Shown piece by piece: positions 13,228 through 22,411 of a stretch of 51,401 nt of DNA. The notes under the pieces are model-generated. The model saw nothing but the letters and a program-made list of their open reading frames with translations, ran no database searches and was not told where the DNA came from. The position numbers were made by a program, and so were the translations under genes. This DNA is from Rhodoferax sp. (GTDB lineage Bacteria > Pseudomonadota > Gammaproteobacteria > Burkholderiales > Burkholderiaceae_C): contig JAEUOX010000167.1 in assembly GCA_016790475.1 (NCBI GenBank), forward strand, positions 1 to 51,401. Reading direction: 5' to 3'. How positions within the stretch are numbered: position 1 is the stretch's first letter; every line of letters starts with the position of its first letter.

Positions 13228-14057
13228 GGGGTCAGATGCCTATTGAAGTCATTACATGGACGCCAGAAATCAATTGGGGACACATTAAATGCGCCCAGCC
13301 GGACCGAAGCGGCACGTCACCCCGTGCGGGGTGGCCGGCCCGGCCGCCCGCGCGTCAGGCGCCGCTGCGTCGACTGCTGCAGCTGCGCCAGGAACTCCGG
13401 CGTACCGAGCGCCCAGCCGGCCAGCGCCGACCGGGTCAGCGCCGCCTGCTGCTCCGCCGTCGGCCCCTGCGCGACCATCGCCCGGTAGCGGGACTCGCGG
13501 TCGAATGGGGTGTTGCCCAGCTGCCACACCAGCGGGTGCGGGGTCAGCCAGCGGTCCACCCGCAAGCCGGCATAGTGGGCATGGCTGGACCAGGGCCATT
13601 CCTGCGGCTGCAGCACCAGCCCGTGGCGGACCGGGTTCAGGTCCAGGTAGGCCATGCAGGGCAACAGGTAGGCCTCCGGCTGCAGCAGCGCGGCGCGGTA
13701 GCGGCCTTCCCACAACGTGCCGGAGCGACCATGGGACCGGTTGACATGGCGCACGTAGCTGCGGCCCAGCGCCTGCATGCAACGCGACAGCGCTCCGTCA
13801 ACCGACGGCGTCAGCAGCAGATGGAAATGGTTGTCCATCAGCACATAGGCATGGACGACAACGCCCTCCCCGGCAGCGCTGTCGCGCAGCAGGTCCAGGA
13901 AGACCTGGCGGTCCGGTTCGCTCAGGAAAACCGGCTGCCGGTTGTTGCCCCGCTGGATGACATGGTGCGGGTACCCGGGAATGGAAAGGCGGGGCAGGCG
14001 GGCCATCGGTGGTGCGGGTCGGGAGGCCCCATCATAAACATGCTCTGACCCCTTTTT
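13228..14057. mobile_element. Solitary RAYT element with short inverted flanks
   Basis: A single REP-associated tyrosine transposase gene is bounded by the motif ggggtcaga in inverted orientation: plus strand at 13228-13236 and minus strand at 14044-14052. On the left a second related motif, aattggggacacatt, is at 13272-13286. Such ggggtcaga and ggggaca flanks are familiar around solitary IS200-like transposases of Beta- and Gammaproteobacteria. The right boundary touches the stop codon of the neighbouring methyltransferase gene (14057-14059), and the left boundary is 12 bases upstream of the gltB -35. No target duplication is visible, as expected for this class. Confidence 0.65.
13317..14006 (-). 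CDS. REP-associated tyrosine transposase (RAYT, Y1 family)
   Basis: A 229-residue Y1/HUH nuclease related to IS200/IS605 transposases. The HUH motif is H60-F-H62 in VLMDNHFHLLLTP, and the probable catalytic tyrosine is Tyr84 in LGRSYVRHVNR. The start MARLPRLSIPGYPHHVIQRGNNR and the segment GTLWEGRYRAALLQPEAYLLPCMAYLDLNPVRHG are class hallmarks. RAYTs are single-copy, domesticated-looking genes associated with REP palindromes that they cut and join. A TATGAT -10 (complement of 14031-14036) lies just upstream, with a weak TGAAAA -35 partly inside the inverted flank. The frame appears intact. Confidence 0.88.
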   Translation of the reverse strand: MARLPRLSIPGYPHHVIQRGNNRQPVFLSEPDRQVFLDLLRDSAAGEGVVVHAYVLMDNHFHLLLTPSVDGALSRCMQALGRSYVRHVNRSHGRSGTLWEGRYRAALLQPEAYLLPCMAYLDLNPVRHGLVLQPQEWPWSSHAHYAGLRVDRWLTPHPLVWQLGNTPFDRESRYRAMVAQGPTAEQQAALTRSALAGWALGTPEFLAQLQQSTQRRLTRGRPGRPPRTG

Positions 14058-15013
14058 CAGATCTCCGGTGTCTGCGGGCCCCCTGGCACCGGCTGCACCA
14101 GATCGGGGACGTCGTCCGACGCGGTGCCCACCGCCTGGGCAGCGCCTGCCGGCTCCGGCGGCAGCACGAAACGGTTCTGCAGCAGCGACGTCAGGCCGAA
14201 CTCCTCCAGCACGGCCCGCAGGCGGCGCGCGGCGGAGGGGCGCTGCCGGCCGGTCTGCCGGGCCAGGATCAGCTCGTTCTTCAGGCTGTGCTCCCAGCCG
14301 ACCAGTTCCGTGACCGTGACCTGGTAGCCCCAGGCCTCCAGGTACAGGCAGCGCAGCACATTGCTGAGCTGGCTGCCGAGTTCACGGGTGTGCAGCGGGT
14401 GGCGCCAGAGCTCCGCCAGCGGCGTGCGCCGCAGGCTCAGGGCCTTGTTCGCGTTCAGAAGCCGGGCCAACTCCGCCTGGCAGCAGGGCACCAGCACCAT
14501 GCAGCGGGCCTGCTTCTGCAGCCCGAAGCGGATCGCGTCGTCGGTGGCGGTGTCGCAGGCGTGCAGCGCGGTGACCATGTCGATGCGCGCCGGCAGGTCG
14601 GCCGACCCGGCCGCCTCGGCGACGCGCATCGGCAGGAACTGCATGCGCGCAAAGCCGAGCCGGGCGGACAGCTCCCGGGAACGTGTGACCAGTTCCTCGC
14701 GCGCCTCGATGCCATGCACCCAGCCGTCGGCACGATGCCGGAAGAACAGGTCGTACAGGATGAAGCCCAGGTAGGACTTGCCGGCGCCATGGTCCGCCAC
14801 CTGGATGCCGTCTCCCAGCTCCTGGAGCAGCGGCTCGATGAACTGGAACAGGTGATGCACCTGCTTGAGCTTGCGCCGCGAGTCCTGGTTCAGGCGGCCG
14901 TCCCGCGTCAGGATGTGCAGCTCCTTCAGCAGCTCGACCGATTGACCGGGCCGCAGGCCCTCCAGGGGCGCCACCGGCGGCGGCAAGGGACCCGACGGTC
15001 TGCGTGTCTTCAT
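14057..15013 (-). CDS. SAM-dependent methyltransferase domain protein
   Basis: A 318-residue protein with a class I methyltransferase core of the Methyltransf_32 type. The SAM-binding motif I reads IQVADHGAGKSYLGFILYDL, followed by the acidic end of strand 2 in VHGIEAREEL and DMVTALHACDTATDDAI. A conserved CCQAEL segment follows. The substrate is unknown; related proteins are often described as rRNA or tRNA modifying without proof. The ATG at 15013 overlaps the stop of the DUF1415 gene by four bases and has a GGGGAGGG ribosome site. The stop directly abuts the RAYT flank. Confidence 0.8.
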   Translation of the reverse strand: MKTRRPSGPLPPPVAPLEGLRPGQSVELLKELHILTRDGRLNQDSRRKLKQVHHLFQFIEPLLQELGDGIQVADHGAGKSYLGFILYDLFFRHRADGWVHGIEAREELVTRSRELSARLGFARMQFLPMRVAEAAGSADLPARIDMVTALHACDTATDDAIRFGLQKQARCMVLVPCCQAELARLLNANKALSLRRTPLAELWRHPLHTRELGSQLSNVLRCLYLEAWGYQVTVTELVGWEHSLKNELILARQTGRQRPSAARRLRAVLEEFGLTSLLQNRFVLPPEPAGAAQAVGTASDDVPDLVQPVPGGPQTPEI

Positions 15014-15603
15014 GGGCCCTCCCCGGCCGGCGGCTTCGACCGCCCGACTCCCAGCGCCTGCCAGCCGGCGGCGCCGAGGCGCTCGAGCGTCCGGATATTG
15101 TTGCCGTAGATCGCCTCCGCATCCGGGAAGGCCTGCACGGCCCGGTCGATGCTGGCCTCGCGCAACAGATGCAGCGTCGGATACGGTGCCCGGTTGGTGC
15201 AGTGGCTCAGCGCGTCCGGGGGCGCGTCCGCGAACTGGAAATCCGGGTGGAAGCTCGCCAACTGCAGCACGCCCTCCCAGCCGTGGCGCTGCAGCAGCCG
15301 CTCGGCATCGCGCACGAAATGGTGGAACAGGAAGAAGTCGTCCAGCAGGCCCTGCGACACGACCAGCAGCGTCGTGTCGCGCACCGCCGGGTCGGCTGCG
15401 GCCAGCGCCTCCAGTTCGTGCAGCAGTTCGTCCTCCAGGGCCACCGTGTCGGCCGCAGTGCTGACAACCCAGTGGATCTGGCCCCGCACATGCACCGCCT
15501 TCGCGAACGGGCACAGGTTCAGCCCGATCACGGCCCGCTCCAGCCAGCGGTGCATGTCGGCCAGCACCCGGTCCGCCGCCGCGAAGGTCCGCAGACGGCT
15601 CAT
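15010..15603 (-). CDS. DUF1415 family protein
   Basis: A 197-residue protein of the uncharacterised DUF1415 family. The segments WLERAVIGLNLCPFAKAVHV near the start and LASFHPDFQFADAPPDALSHCTNRAPYPTLHLLRE in the middle are the family hallmarks. No catalytic motif of known function is visible; the Cys in NLCPFA and the H/D residues around SFHPDFQF could be functional. Start and stop both overlap neighbours by four bases (ATGA), so it is translationally tied to the MFS transporter upstream and the methyltransferase downstream. Cytoplasmic; no function is assigned. Confidence 0.85.
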   Translation of the reverse strand: MSRLRTFAAADRVLADMHRWLERAVIGLNLCPFAKAVHVRGQIHWVVSTAADTVALEDELLHELEALAAADPAVRDTTLLVVSQGLLDDFFLFHHFVRDAERLLQRHGWEGVLQLASFHPDFQFADAPPDALSHCTNRAPYPTLHLLREASIDRAVQAFPDAEAIYGNNIRTLERLGAAGWQALGVGRSKPPAGEGP

Positions 15604-16826
15604 CGCCGCAGCTCCCGGCGCAGCCCGAAGGCCAGCCCGATGCCGGCCAGTGCGCACGCGCCGGTCACGAGCCAGGTCCAGCGCCAATCCCCCGCGAGCC
15701 CGGCCACCCAGCCGACCAGCGGCGGGCCGGCAAACTGCCCGATCGACGACCACTGCTGCATCCAGCCAACCGTCGTCGACACGCACGATGGATCCGGCGC
15801 GACGGCGCCTGCCAGCGTGAACAGGGTACCCGGCACCATGCCGCCAACCAGCGAGAACATCAGCACACCTGCATAGCGCCAGGCCAGGGGCAACGGGCTG
15901 GCCTCCGGCCCGGGCAGCACGGCGAAGGCCAGCATCGCCCCCAGCGCCATCGTCGCGTAGCCGGCCGACAGCAGCCAGTGGGGCGGGACGCCCCGCTGCA
16001 GCAGGCGTCCGGAGGCGATGTTGCCGATCATGTTCACGGCCGCCACCAGCGCCAGCGGCGCCGCGGCCAGCAGCCCCGGCGCCGACGTGCTGGCGAACAC
16101 CGTCGGCAGGAAGCCGATCACGGCCAGCCACTGGCCCGCGTAGACCGCGAAGGCCAGGGCGACCAGCCAGGGGCCGCGGGCGCCCAACGTCCGGCGCAGC
16201 CGCTGCATCCAGCCACCATCCAACTCCGGCTGCCGGACGGACGTCGCCGGTGGGGCGGGATCCGCAGGAATGCGGTGCCAGGCCCAGGCCGCCATCAGCA
16301 GCGTGAACCCGGCCAGCAGCCACCACCAGGCCGGCCACCCGAGACGAGCCACCATGACCGGGCCCAGCAGCAACGCGAGCGCGGTTCCGGTGGGCATGTA
16401 GGCGCCCCACAGGCCCATGGCGGCGCTCCGCCGGGACGCCGGGACCAGGCGCATGATCAGGCCCGGCGCCGGCACGGTGACCAGCAGGAAGCCCAGGCCC
16501 TCCACCGCACGCAGTACCAGCAGGGCGCCTGCATCCGGCGCCCAGCCGCCAGCCGCCCCGGCCACGGACAGCAGCACCAGCCCGGCGAGGAAACTGCGCC
16601 GCAGGCCCAGCGTGTCGGCACCCCCGCCGAGCAGGATGCCCAGCAGCATGCCGCCCAGCTGCACCATCGACAGCAGGAAACCGGCCTGTAGCAGGCTGAT
16701 CTGCAGCGCATCGCGGAGCACCGGCAACGCCGGCGACAGCTTGGCCACATGCAGCGCCGCGCTGACGCCGGCCAGCACGACCACCAGCTCCGGCCCGAAA
16801 CGGGCGGCCGCCGCACCGGTACTCAC
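15600..16826 (-). CDS. MFS transporter
   Basis: A 408-residue major facilitator protein with about 12 hydrophobic segments. The loop 2-3 motif appears as GGGADTLGLRRSFLAG, and WGAYMPTGTALALLLGPVMVARLGW lies in the middle of the N-terminal half. General look is that of the CynX/NimT-like anion and small-molecule class, but the substrate cannot be told from sequence. The ATG overlaps the dgt stop by four bases and the stop overlaps the DUF1415 start by four. Confidence 0.85.
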   Translation of the reverse strand: MSTGAAAARFGPELVVVLAGVSAALHVAKLSPALPVLRDALQISLLQAGFLLSMVQLGGMLLGILLGGGADTLGLRRSFLAGLVLLSVAGAAGGWAPDAGALLVLRAVEGLGFLLVTVPAPGLIMRLVPASRRSAAMGLWGAYMPTGTALALLLGPVMVARLGWPAWWWLLAGFTLLMAAWAWHRIPADPAPPATSVRQPELDGGWMQRLRRTLGARGPWLVALAFAVYAGQWLAVIGFLPTVFASTSAPGLLAAAPLALVAAVNMIGNIASGRLLQRGVPPHWLLSAGYATMALGAMLAFAVLPGPEASPLPLAWRYAGVLMFSLVGGMVPGTLFTLAGAVAPDPSCVSTTVGWMQQWSSIGQFAGPPLVGWVAGLAGDWRWTWLVTGACALAGIGLAFGLRRELRR

Positions 16827-18064
16827 GGGCTTACCGCCAGCAGCCGCTGCCCCGTCAGCCGGACATGCTCGCGGGCCGCGAAACGGTCGGTCATGCCGGC
16901 GATGTAGTCCGCCACGACGCGCGCGGCGGCACCCGGCCGCTCGGCCTGCGCGGCGCGCCGCGCAAAGTGCGGCTGCATTTCGCCAGGGGCCTGCCGGTAG
17001 GCCGCGAACAGGTCGGCCACCACCTGCTTGGCCTGGCGGGTCGTGTCCATCACCTGCGGGTGGCGATAGAGGTTGCGCAGCAGAAACTGCTTGAGCTCGC
17101 CGGACTGCGCGGCCATCTCCGGCCGGAAACAGATCAGCGGCGGGCTCCTCCGGACCGCCTGCACACTGTCCGGCCCGGCGCGGTGGATCGCACCGCGGCT
17201 GGCGTCGATGATGTCGTAGACCTGCGCGCTGAGCATCTGCCGGATCGTCTCGTACAGCAGCCGGCGCCCCTGGTCTGCGCCGGCGAGGTACGGGTGCCGC
17301 TGCAGCGTCTGGCGCAGGTGCGCGCCCACCAGCGCGAGCTGCTCCAGCTGGTCGATCCGGATCAGGCCGGAGCGCACGCCATCGTCGATGTCATGGGCGT
17401 TGTAGGCCACCTCGTCGGCCAGGTTGCACAGCTGCGCCTCCAGGCTGGGTTGTGTGCGGTTCAGGAAGCGCTGCCCGACGCCGCCCTGCCCGTCGGCATG
17501 AGCCGGCTCTGCGGCCTCCAGTCGCTGCGCATTGCGCAGCGAGCAGTGCTTGAGCACCCCCTCCCGCGCCTCGAAGCTCAGGTTCAGACCGTCGAAGGTC
17601 GGGTAGCGCTGCTCCAGCCGGTCCACCACCCGCAGGCTCTGCAGGTTGTGCTCGAAGCCGCCGGCATCGGCCATGCAGGCATGCAGGGCGTCCTGCCCGG
17701 CATGGCCGAACGGGGTGTGTCCCAGGTCATGCGCGAGCGCGATCGCCTCGACCAGATCCTCGTTGAGCCGCAGCGAGCGGGCCATCGACCTCCCGAGCTG
17801 TGCCACCTCCAGCGAGTGCGTCAGACGGGTGCGGAACAGATCCCCCTCGTGGTTCAGGAAGACCTGGGTCTTGTAGACGAGGCGCCGGAAGGCCGAGCTG
17901 TGGATGACGCGGTCCCGGTCGCGCTGGAACTCGGTGCGACCCGGTGCGGGCGGCTCGGCATGGCGCCGGCCGCGCGACCGGGCCGGGTCGCAGGCATAGG
18001 GAGCCAGCGCCTGCGGCGCCGCAGCGGGCTGCGGCGCCACCGGCATCGAAAGGTCGGGCGCCAT
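16823..18064 (-). CDS. dgt: Deoxyguanosinetriphosphate triphosphohydrolase-like protein
   Basis: A 413-residue HD-domain dNTPase, which removes triphosphate from dGTP or other dNTPs. The metal motif H...HD...D is visible in FRTRLTHSLEVAQLGRSMARSL and IALAHDLGHTPFGHAGQDAL, and the later EVAYNAHDIDDGVRSGLI fits the final Asp region. The initial 35 residues are proline/alanine-rich and of low conservation, so an internal start such as Met7 is possible. It begins three bases after the aroB stop, as is common in Burkholderiales. Confidence 0.9.
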   Translation of the reverse strand: MAPDLSMPVAPQPAAAPQALAPYACDPARSRGRRHAEPPAPGRTEFQRDRDRVIHSSAFRRLVYKTQVFLNHEGDLFRTRLTHSLEVAQLGRSMARSLRLNEDLVEAIALAHDLGHTPFGHAGQDALHACMADAGGFEHNLQSLRVVDRLEQRYPTFDGLNLSFEAREGVLKHCSLRNAQRLEAAEPAHADGQGGVGQRFLNRTQPSLEAQLCNLADEVAYNAHDIDDGVRSGLIRIDQLEQLALVGAHLRQTLQRHPYLAGADQGRRLLYETIRQMLSAQVYDIIDASRGAIHRAGPDSVQAVRRSPPLICFRPEMAAQSGELKQFLLRNLYRHPQVMDTTRQAKQVVADLFAAYRQAPGEMQPHFARRAAQAERPGAAARVVADYIAGMTDRFAAREHVRLTGQRLLAVSP

Positions 18065-18067
18065 GGC

Positions 18068-19195
18068 TCAGCGGCAGCAGGCGTCGATCACCTGTCGCAC
18101 CAGGGCGTCGGGCGCGCTGCGGACCACCGCGCGACCCGGCCCGTCGATCAGCACGAAGCGGATGTCACCATCCTGCGCCTTCTTGTCGACGCGCATCAGT
18201 GCCAGATAGCGCTCCGCGTTGTCGGCCGCCGGCCCGCCCTGCGGCGCAGGCAGCACCGGCCCCACGACCGGCAGTCCCGCCGCCGCCACCAGGCGCACCA
18301 GCCGGTCGGCGAACGCCGCGTCCACCAGCCCCAGCGCCTGGGACAGTCGCGTCGCCATCACCATGCCGCAGCCGACCGCCTCGCCATGGAGCCACTGCCC
18401 ATAACCCATGCCGGCTTCGATGGCATGGCCGAAGGTGTGGCCGAAGTTGAGGATCGCGCGCAAGCCGGTCTCGCGCTCGTCCTGGCCCACTACTGAGGCC
18501 TTGATCTCGCAACTGCGCCGCACCGCGTGCGCCAGCGCGGCGGGCTCGCAGGCGCGCAGCGCCGGCAGGTGGGCCTCGATCCAGTCCAGGAAGGCCATGT
18601 CGGCGATCGGCCCGTACTTGATGACCTCCGCCAGCCCGGCACTGAGTTCGCGCGCCGGCAGGCTCTGCAGCGTCTGCAGATCGCAGACCACCTTCAGCGG
18701 CTGGTAGAACGCGCCGATCATGTTCTTGCCCAGCGGGTGGTTGATGGCAGTCTTGCCACCGACCGAGGAGTCGACCTGGGCCAGCAGTGTCGTGGGCACC
18801 TGCACGAAGGGCACACCCCGCATGAAGGACGCCGCAGCGAAGCCCGTCATGTCACCGACCACGCCGCCGCCCAGTGCGAACAGCACCGTGCGCCGGTCGC
18901 AGCCCCGGCCCAGCAGTTCGTCGAAGATCCGGTTCAGCGTCTCCCAGGTCTTGAAGGCCTCGCCGTCCGGCAGCACGACGGTGTGCACCTGCCGGTAGCG
19001 CCCGGCAAGGGCCGCCTGCAGACGGGCCGCGTACAGCGGCGCCACCGTGACGTTGGTGACGATCAGCGCCGCGCCGGCCGCCGGCAGGTCGTCCCACACC
19101 GCGGCATCGCCCAGCAGCCCGGAAGCGATCAGGATCGGGTAGCTGCGCTCCGCCAGCGCAATGGAGACGGTCTCGACGGCAGGGGACAGTGGCAT
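18068..19195 (-). CDS. aroB: 3-dehydroquinate synthase
   Basis: A 375-residue NAD- and metal-dependent enzyme, step two of the shikimate pathway (DAHP to 3-dehydroquinate). The NAD site [19 protein letters not shown], the substrate loop [31 protein letters not shown], and the metal ligands in LAEVIKYG (Glu) and [11 protein letters not shown] (His, His) are all present. Normal length. In related genomes aroB follows aroK directly; here a 3.1-kb cyclase/ATPase gene separates them. Confidence 0.96.
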   Translation of the reverse strand: MPLSPAVETVSIALAERSYPILIASGLLGDAAVWDDLPAAGAALIVTNVTVAPLYAARLQAALAGRYRQVHTVVLPDGEAFKTWETLNRIFDELLGRGCDRRTVLFALGGGVVGDMTGFAAASFMRGVPFVQVPTTLLAQVDSSVGGKTAINHPLGKNMIGAFYQPLKVVCDLQTLQSLPARELSAGLAEVIKYGPIADMAFLDWIEAHLPALRACEPAALAHAVRRSCEIKASVVGQDERETGLRAILNFGHTFGHAIEAGMGYGQWLHGEAVGCGMVMATRLSQALGLVDAAFADRLVRLVAAAGLPVVGPVLPAPQGGPAADNAERYLALMRVDKKAQDGDIRFVLIDGPGRAVVRSAPDALVRQVIDACCR

Positions 19196-19234
19196 AGCCG
19201 TCGAGTTTAGAGGAACCCCGCCCGGCGGCCCTGT

Positions 19235-22200
19235 TCAGACGCGGGACAGCGCCGCGTCCAGCGCTGGCAGCCAGGGACGCAGACCCCAGCCCTGGCCTTG
19301 CGCGCGCACGGCCAGCAACTGGCGACGAACACCCTCCTCCCGCAATCCCTGGCCGGCCTGCGCCAGCACGCGACCGCGCGCGATCAGGAAGTCCGTCAGC
19401 TCCAGCGGCTCTTCGGCGGTGTAGTGCTGCAGCAGTTGGCAATGGTGCAGCGCCGCGTCCCAGTCGCCGCGCTCCAGGGCACCGTCGATGGCGTGGTTGT
19501 GGTACTCCAGGTGGCAATGGCTGACCGCACCGGCCGCCAGCAGGGCCTGCGCGTCGGCATGCAACCCGGCGCGGCGCCGCGGATCGTCCTCGAGCCGGGC
19601 CACCAGCCCCAGCGCCACCGGGCCGAAGAAGGCCATCGCATGGAGGCGGCAGAAGTCGAGGGCCTGCGCTGCCAGCTGCCGAGCCAGTTCACGGTCCCCC
19701 GCGCGGAGTGCAAACTGCGCAAGATACACCTGCCCCTGCGCCTCGAAGCGGCGCGCACCGAGGGTCTGCGCCAGCGTGAGGCAGGCCCGGATGCCGCGCT
19801 GGCCGGCCTCCAGGTCCCCCAGCATCCAGCCACCGACATAGCCGGCGAGGGCCAGGCTGATCATCTCCACACGCCGGTGCGCCACCTCGCGGGCAAGCTC
19901 CAGGCAGCGGGTCGCGGTATCCAGGGCCTCGTCGAACCGGCACAGCGCATGGGCGGTCCAGCCGACCATGTGCAGATTGGCCACCTCGATGCGGCCGAAT
20001 CCGCCCTGGTGGGCCAGTGCCACGCAGCGGCCGAACTGCTGGTGGGCGGACCGCAGGCGGCCGCGCAGGTACAGCGCATCCCCCAATCCCCCCAGCGCCT
20101 GGGCCTGCGCCTCGTCGGAGCGCGCGGTGATCGCCGCCGCCAGCGCGGCGTCATGCGCCCGCAGGCAGTCGTCGATGCGCCCCAGCGCAAAGCACAGGTT
20201 GCCCCGCAAGTGCTGCAGTCGGGAGCACTCCAGCGCCATGGCCGGCTCCTGCGCCCACGGCTCTGCCTGCGCCAAGGCCTCCAGGCCTTCGGTGGTCCGA
20301 TCGAGCAGACGCAGCCCGGCCGCGATGCCGATATGCGACCGGCAGCGTGCGCGCACATCCGGGGCGGTGGCAAGAGCCTCCCGCCAGGCCACGATGGCCT
20401 CCTCAGCCCGGTTTGCGTCCAGCAGGGCTTGCCCGCGGGCTGCCAGCAGGTGGTGCCGGTCCCGTCCCTCCTGGGCCAGTGGCAACCCGCGGGCAATCAG
20501 TGCCAGCGCCTGGTCGTGGTGGAAGCGCCGCGCCTGCGCCTGCGCGGCCTCCAGGTAGGCCACAGCGGCGGCGGGATCCTCGGCGCGCTCGAGATGCTCG
20601 GCCGCCAGCGCCGGGTCGCGCGCGCGAAACCACTGCGCAGCCCGGGCGTGCAACTGGCGACGGCGCGCCTTGAGCAGTGCGGCATAGGCACCGTCCCGGA
20701 TCAGCGCATGCCAGAACAGCAGGCTGTCGCCATCCGGCCGCAGCAGGAAGTGGTCCAGCAGGCCGCGGCAGTCCTGGGCCGGGTCGTCCAGCATCCAGCG
20801 CAGGGCGTCCAGCGTGAACCGTTGGCCCAGCACCGACGCGGCCTGCAAGGCGGCGCGGTCCGCCGCCGCCAGGTGATCCATGCGCGCCAGCACCAGACCC
20901 TGGATCGACCCTGGCAGCTCCTGCCGTACCCCATCACCGGCATGCAGCAGCAATTGCTCCAGAAACAGCGGGTTGCCCTCGGCGCGCGCGATCATCTCGG
21001 TGGCCGCCGGCGCAGGAACCATGTCGAACGCAGCCGCAAAGCGGGCCATGGCGCCGGGCTCCAGCGGCGCGAGATCCAGCACCTGCAGGCCGCTGCATTC
21101 CGCGAAATGCGGTGCCACATCGCCATCGCGCCGTGTCGTGCCCAGCAGCAGCAACGCGTGGCCTCGGGCCTGCTGCGCAAGGTCCGCCAGGACGTCCAGC
21201 ACGGTGGCATCGGCCCAGTGCAGGTCCTCGACCAGCAGCAGCTGCGGCTGCCGGGCCGCTGCCGCTGCGGCCAAAGCGCGCAGGGCGGTTCGCATGCCCA
21301 GCCGACGCACGGAATCGGGCATCGCACTGGCCAGGCGCCGGGCATCGTCGTCCAGGGCTTCGTCCAGCAGGCTGGCCAGGAAAACGCGCTGCTCCCGGCC
21401 GGCCGGGACCGGGGCCGTGTGGGCCGCGAGGCTGCGGGCCAGCGCGTGCACCGCCTCGGTGCCGCGACCGGTGCTGAAGTCCAGCACCAGCGCCCGGTGG
21501 GTCGCGAAGCCATCGCTGGCGGCCTGGCGCAGGCATTCCTCGGCCAGGCGGCTCTTGCCGATGCCGGGGTCCCCCCGCAGCAGCAGCAGACCGCCGGCGC
21601 CAGGCGCGCGGCCCGCCCGGACCCAGGCAGCACAGCGCGCCAGCTCCGCGTCGCGCCCGACGATCGGCCGCAGCCCCGGTCCGGCATGCGCATGCTCCCC
21701 CAGGATCTGCCAGGGCCGCAAGGGATGCTCCTTGCCCTTGACCTCGGTCGCCGACCTCGCAACACCCTCAAAGCGGCCCTGCAGCGCACGCCAGGTTTCC
21801 TGGCCCACGACAATCTCGCCGGCACCGGCGAGCTGGAGCAGCCGCGCGGCCGTGTTGACCGTGTCACCGGTCAGCTGGAAGCGGCCGGAGCGGCCATCGC
21901 TGGCGCGCGCAATGACCAGGCCGGTGTTGATGCCCGTGTGCATGGCCACGGCGGCGACCGCCGGACACGGCAGAGCCACGGACAGGGCCTGGACGGCCGC
22001 GTGAAGGTCCATGGCGGCGCGCACTGCGCGCTGCGCGTCGTCGCGCCGCGCCACCGGGATGCCGAACAGCGCCATGACCTCGTCGCCAACGAACTGGTTC
22101 ACGGTCCCGCCGTGGCGCTCCACCGCCTGCTGCGCGGCGGCCTTGACGCGGCCCATGATGTCCTCGACCTCCTCCGGATCCAGGCGTTCGCCCAGCGCGG

Positions 22201-22342
22201 TGTAGCCGCACAGATCGGAGAAGACGATGGTTGCGTGGCGCCGCTCACCCTCATCCGGCGCCGAGCGCGCCAGCGCGGCACCACAATGCGCACAGAAGCG
22301 CGCGTCAGCGCCGACAGCCGAACCACATTGGCTGCAGAACAT
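19235..22342 (-). CDS. Class III cyclase domain - AAA/STAND ATPase - helical repeat regulator
   Basis: A 1035-residue multidomain protein. Residues 1-21 form a zinc ribbon (Cys3, Cys6, Cys17, Cys20). Residues about 34-200 form a class III nucleotide cyclase domain: metal Asp43 (FSDLCGYT) and Asp87 (GGTVNQFVGDEVMALFG), and the transition-state Asn and Arg in GDTVNTAARLL. The position usually holding the base-selecting Lys (N-K-F-x-G-D) is Gln83. An ATPase follows with Walker A GDPGIGKS and Walker B LLLVEDLHWAD, then about 450 residues of TPR-like helices. A start at 22342 has GGGAG upstream and a possible -10 (TACGAT, complement of 22367-22372). The gene sits between aroK and aroB, where related genomes have nothing. 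Its signal and product are unknown. Confidence 0.88.
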   Translation of the reverse strand: MFCSQCGSAVGADARFCAHCGAALARSAPDEGERRHATIVFSDLCGYTALGERLDPEEVEDIMGRVKAAAQQAVERHGGTVNQFVGDEVMALFGIPVARRDDAQRAVRAAMDLHAAVQALSVALPCPAVAAVAMHTGINTGLVIARASDGRSGRFQLTGDTVNTAARLLQLAGAGEIVVGQETWRALQGRFEGVARSATEVKGKEHPLRPWQILGEHAHAGPGLRPIVGRDAELARCAAWVRAGRAPGAGGLLLLRGDPGIGKSRLAEECLRQAASDGFATHRALVLDFSTGRGTEAVHALARSLAAHTAPVPAGREQRVFLASLLDEALDDDARRLASAMPDSVRRLGMRTALRALAAAAAARQPQLLLVEDLHWADATVLDVLADLAQQARGHALLLLGTTRRDGDVAPHFAECSGLQVLDLAPLEPGAMARFAAAFDMVPAPAATEMIARAEGNPLFLEQLLLHAGDGVRQELPGSIQGLVLARMDHLAAADRAALQAASVLGQRFTLDALRWMLDDPAQDCRGLLDHFLLRPDGDSLLFWHALIRDGAYAALLKARRRQLHARAAQWFRARDPALAAEHLERAEDPAAAVAYLEAAQAQARRFHHDQALALIARGLPLAQEGRDRHHLLAARGQALLDANRAEEAIVAWREALATAPDVRARCRSHIGIAAGLRLLDRTTEGLEALAQAEPWAQEPAMALECSRLQHLRGNLCFALGRIDDCLRAHDAALAAAITARSDEAQAQALGGLGDALYLRGRLRSAHQQFGRCVALAHQGGFGRIEVANLHMVGWTAHALCRFDEALDTATRCLELAREVAHRRVEMISLALAGYVGGWMLGDLEAGQRGIRACLTLAQTLGARRFEAQGQVYLAQFALRAGDRELARQLAAQALDFCRLHAMAFFGPVALGLVARLEDDPRRRAGLHADAQALLAAGAVSHCHLEYHNHAIDGALERGDWDAALHHCQLLQHYTAEEPLELTDFLIARGRVLAQAGQGLREEGVRRQLLAVRAQGQGWGLRPWLPALDAALSRV

Positions 22343-22411
22343 GGGGTGCTCCCGGAGTCCGGCCGCATCGTAGCGCGCATGGGCGCCGGGCGCCAGTGGT
22401 GCCGCCTGGGC

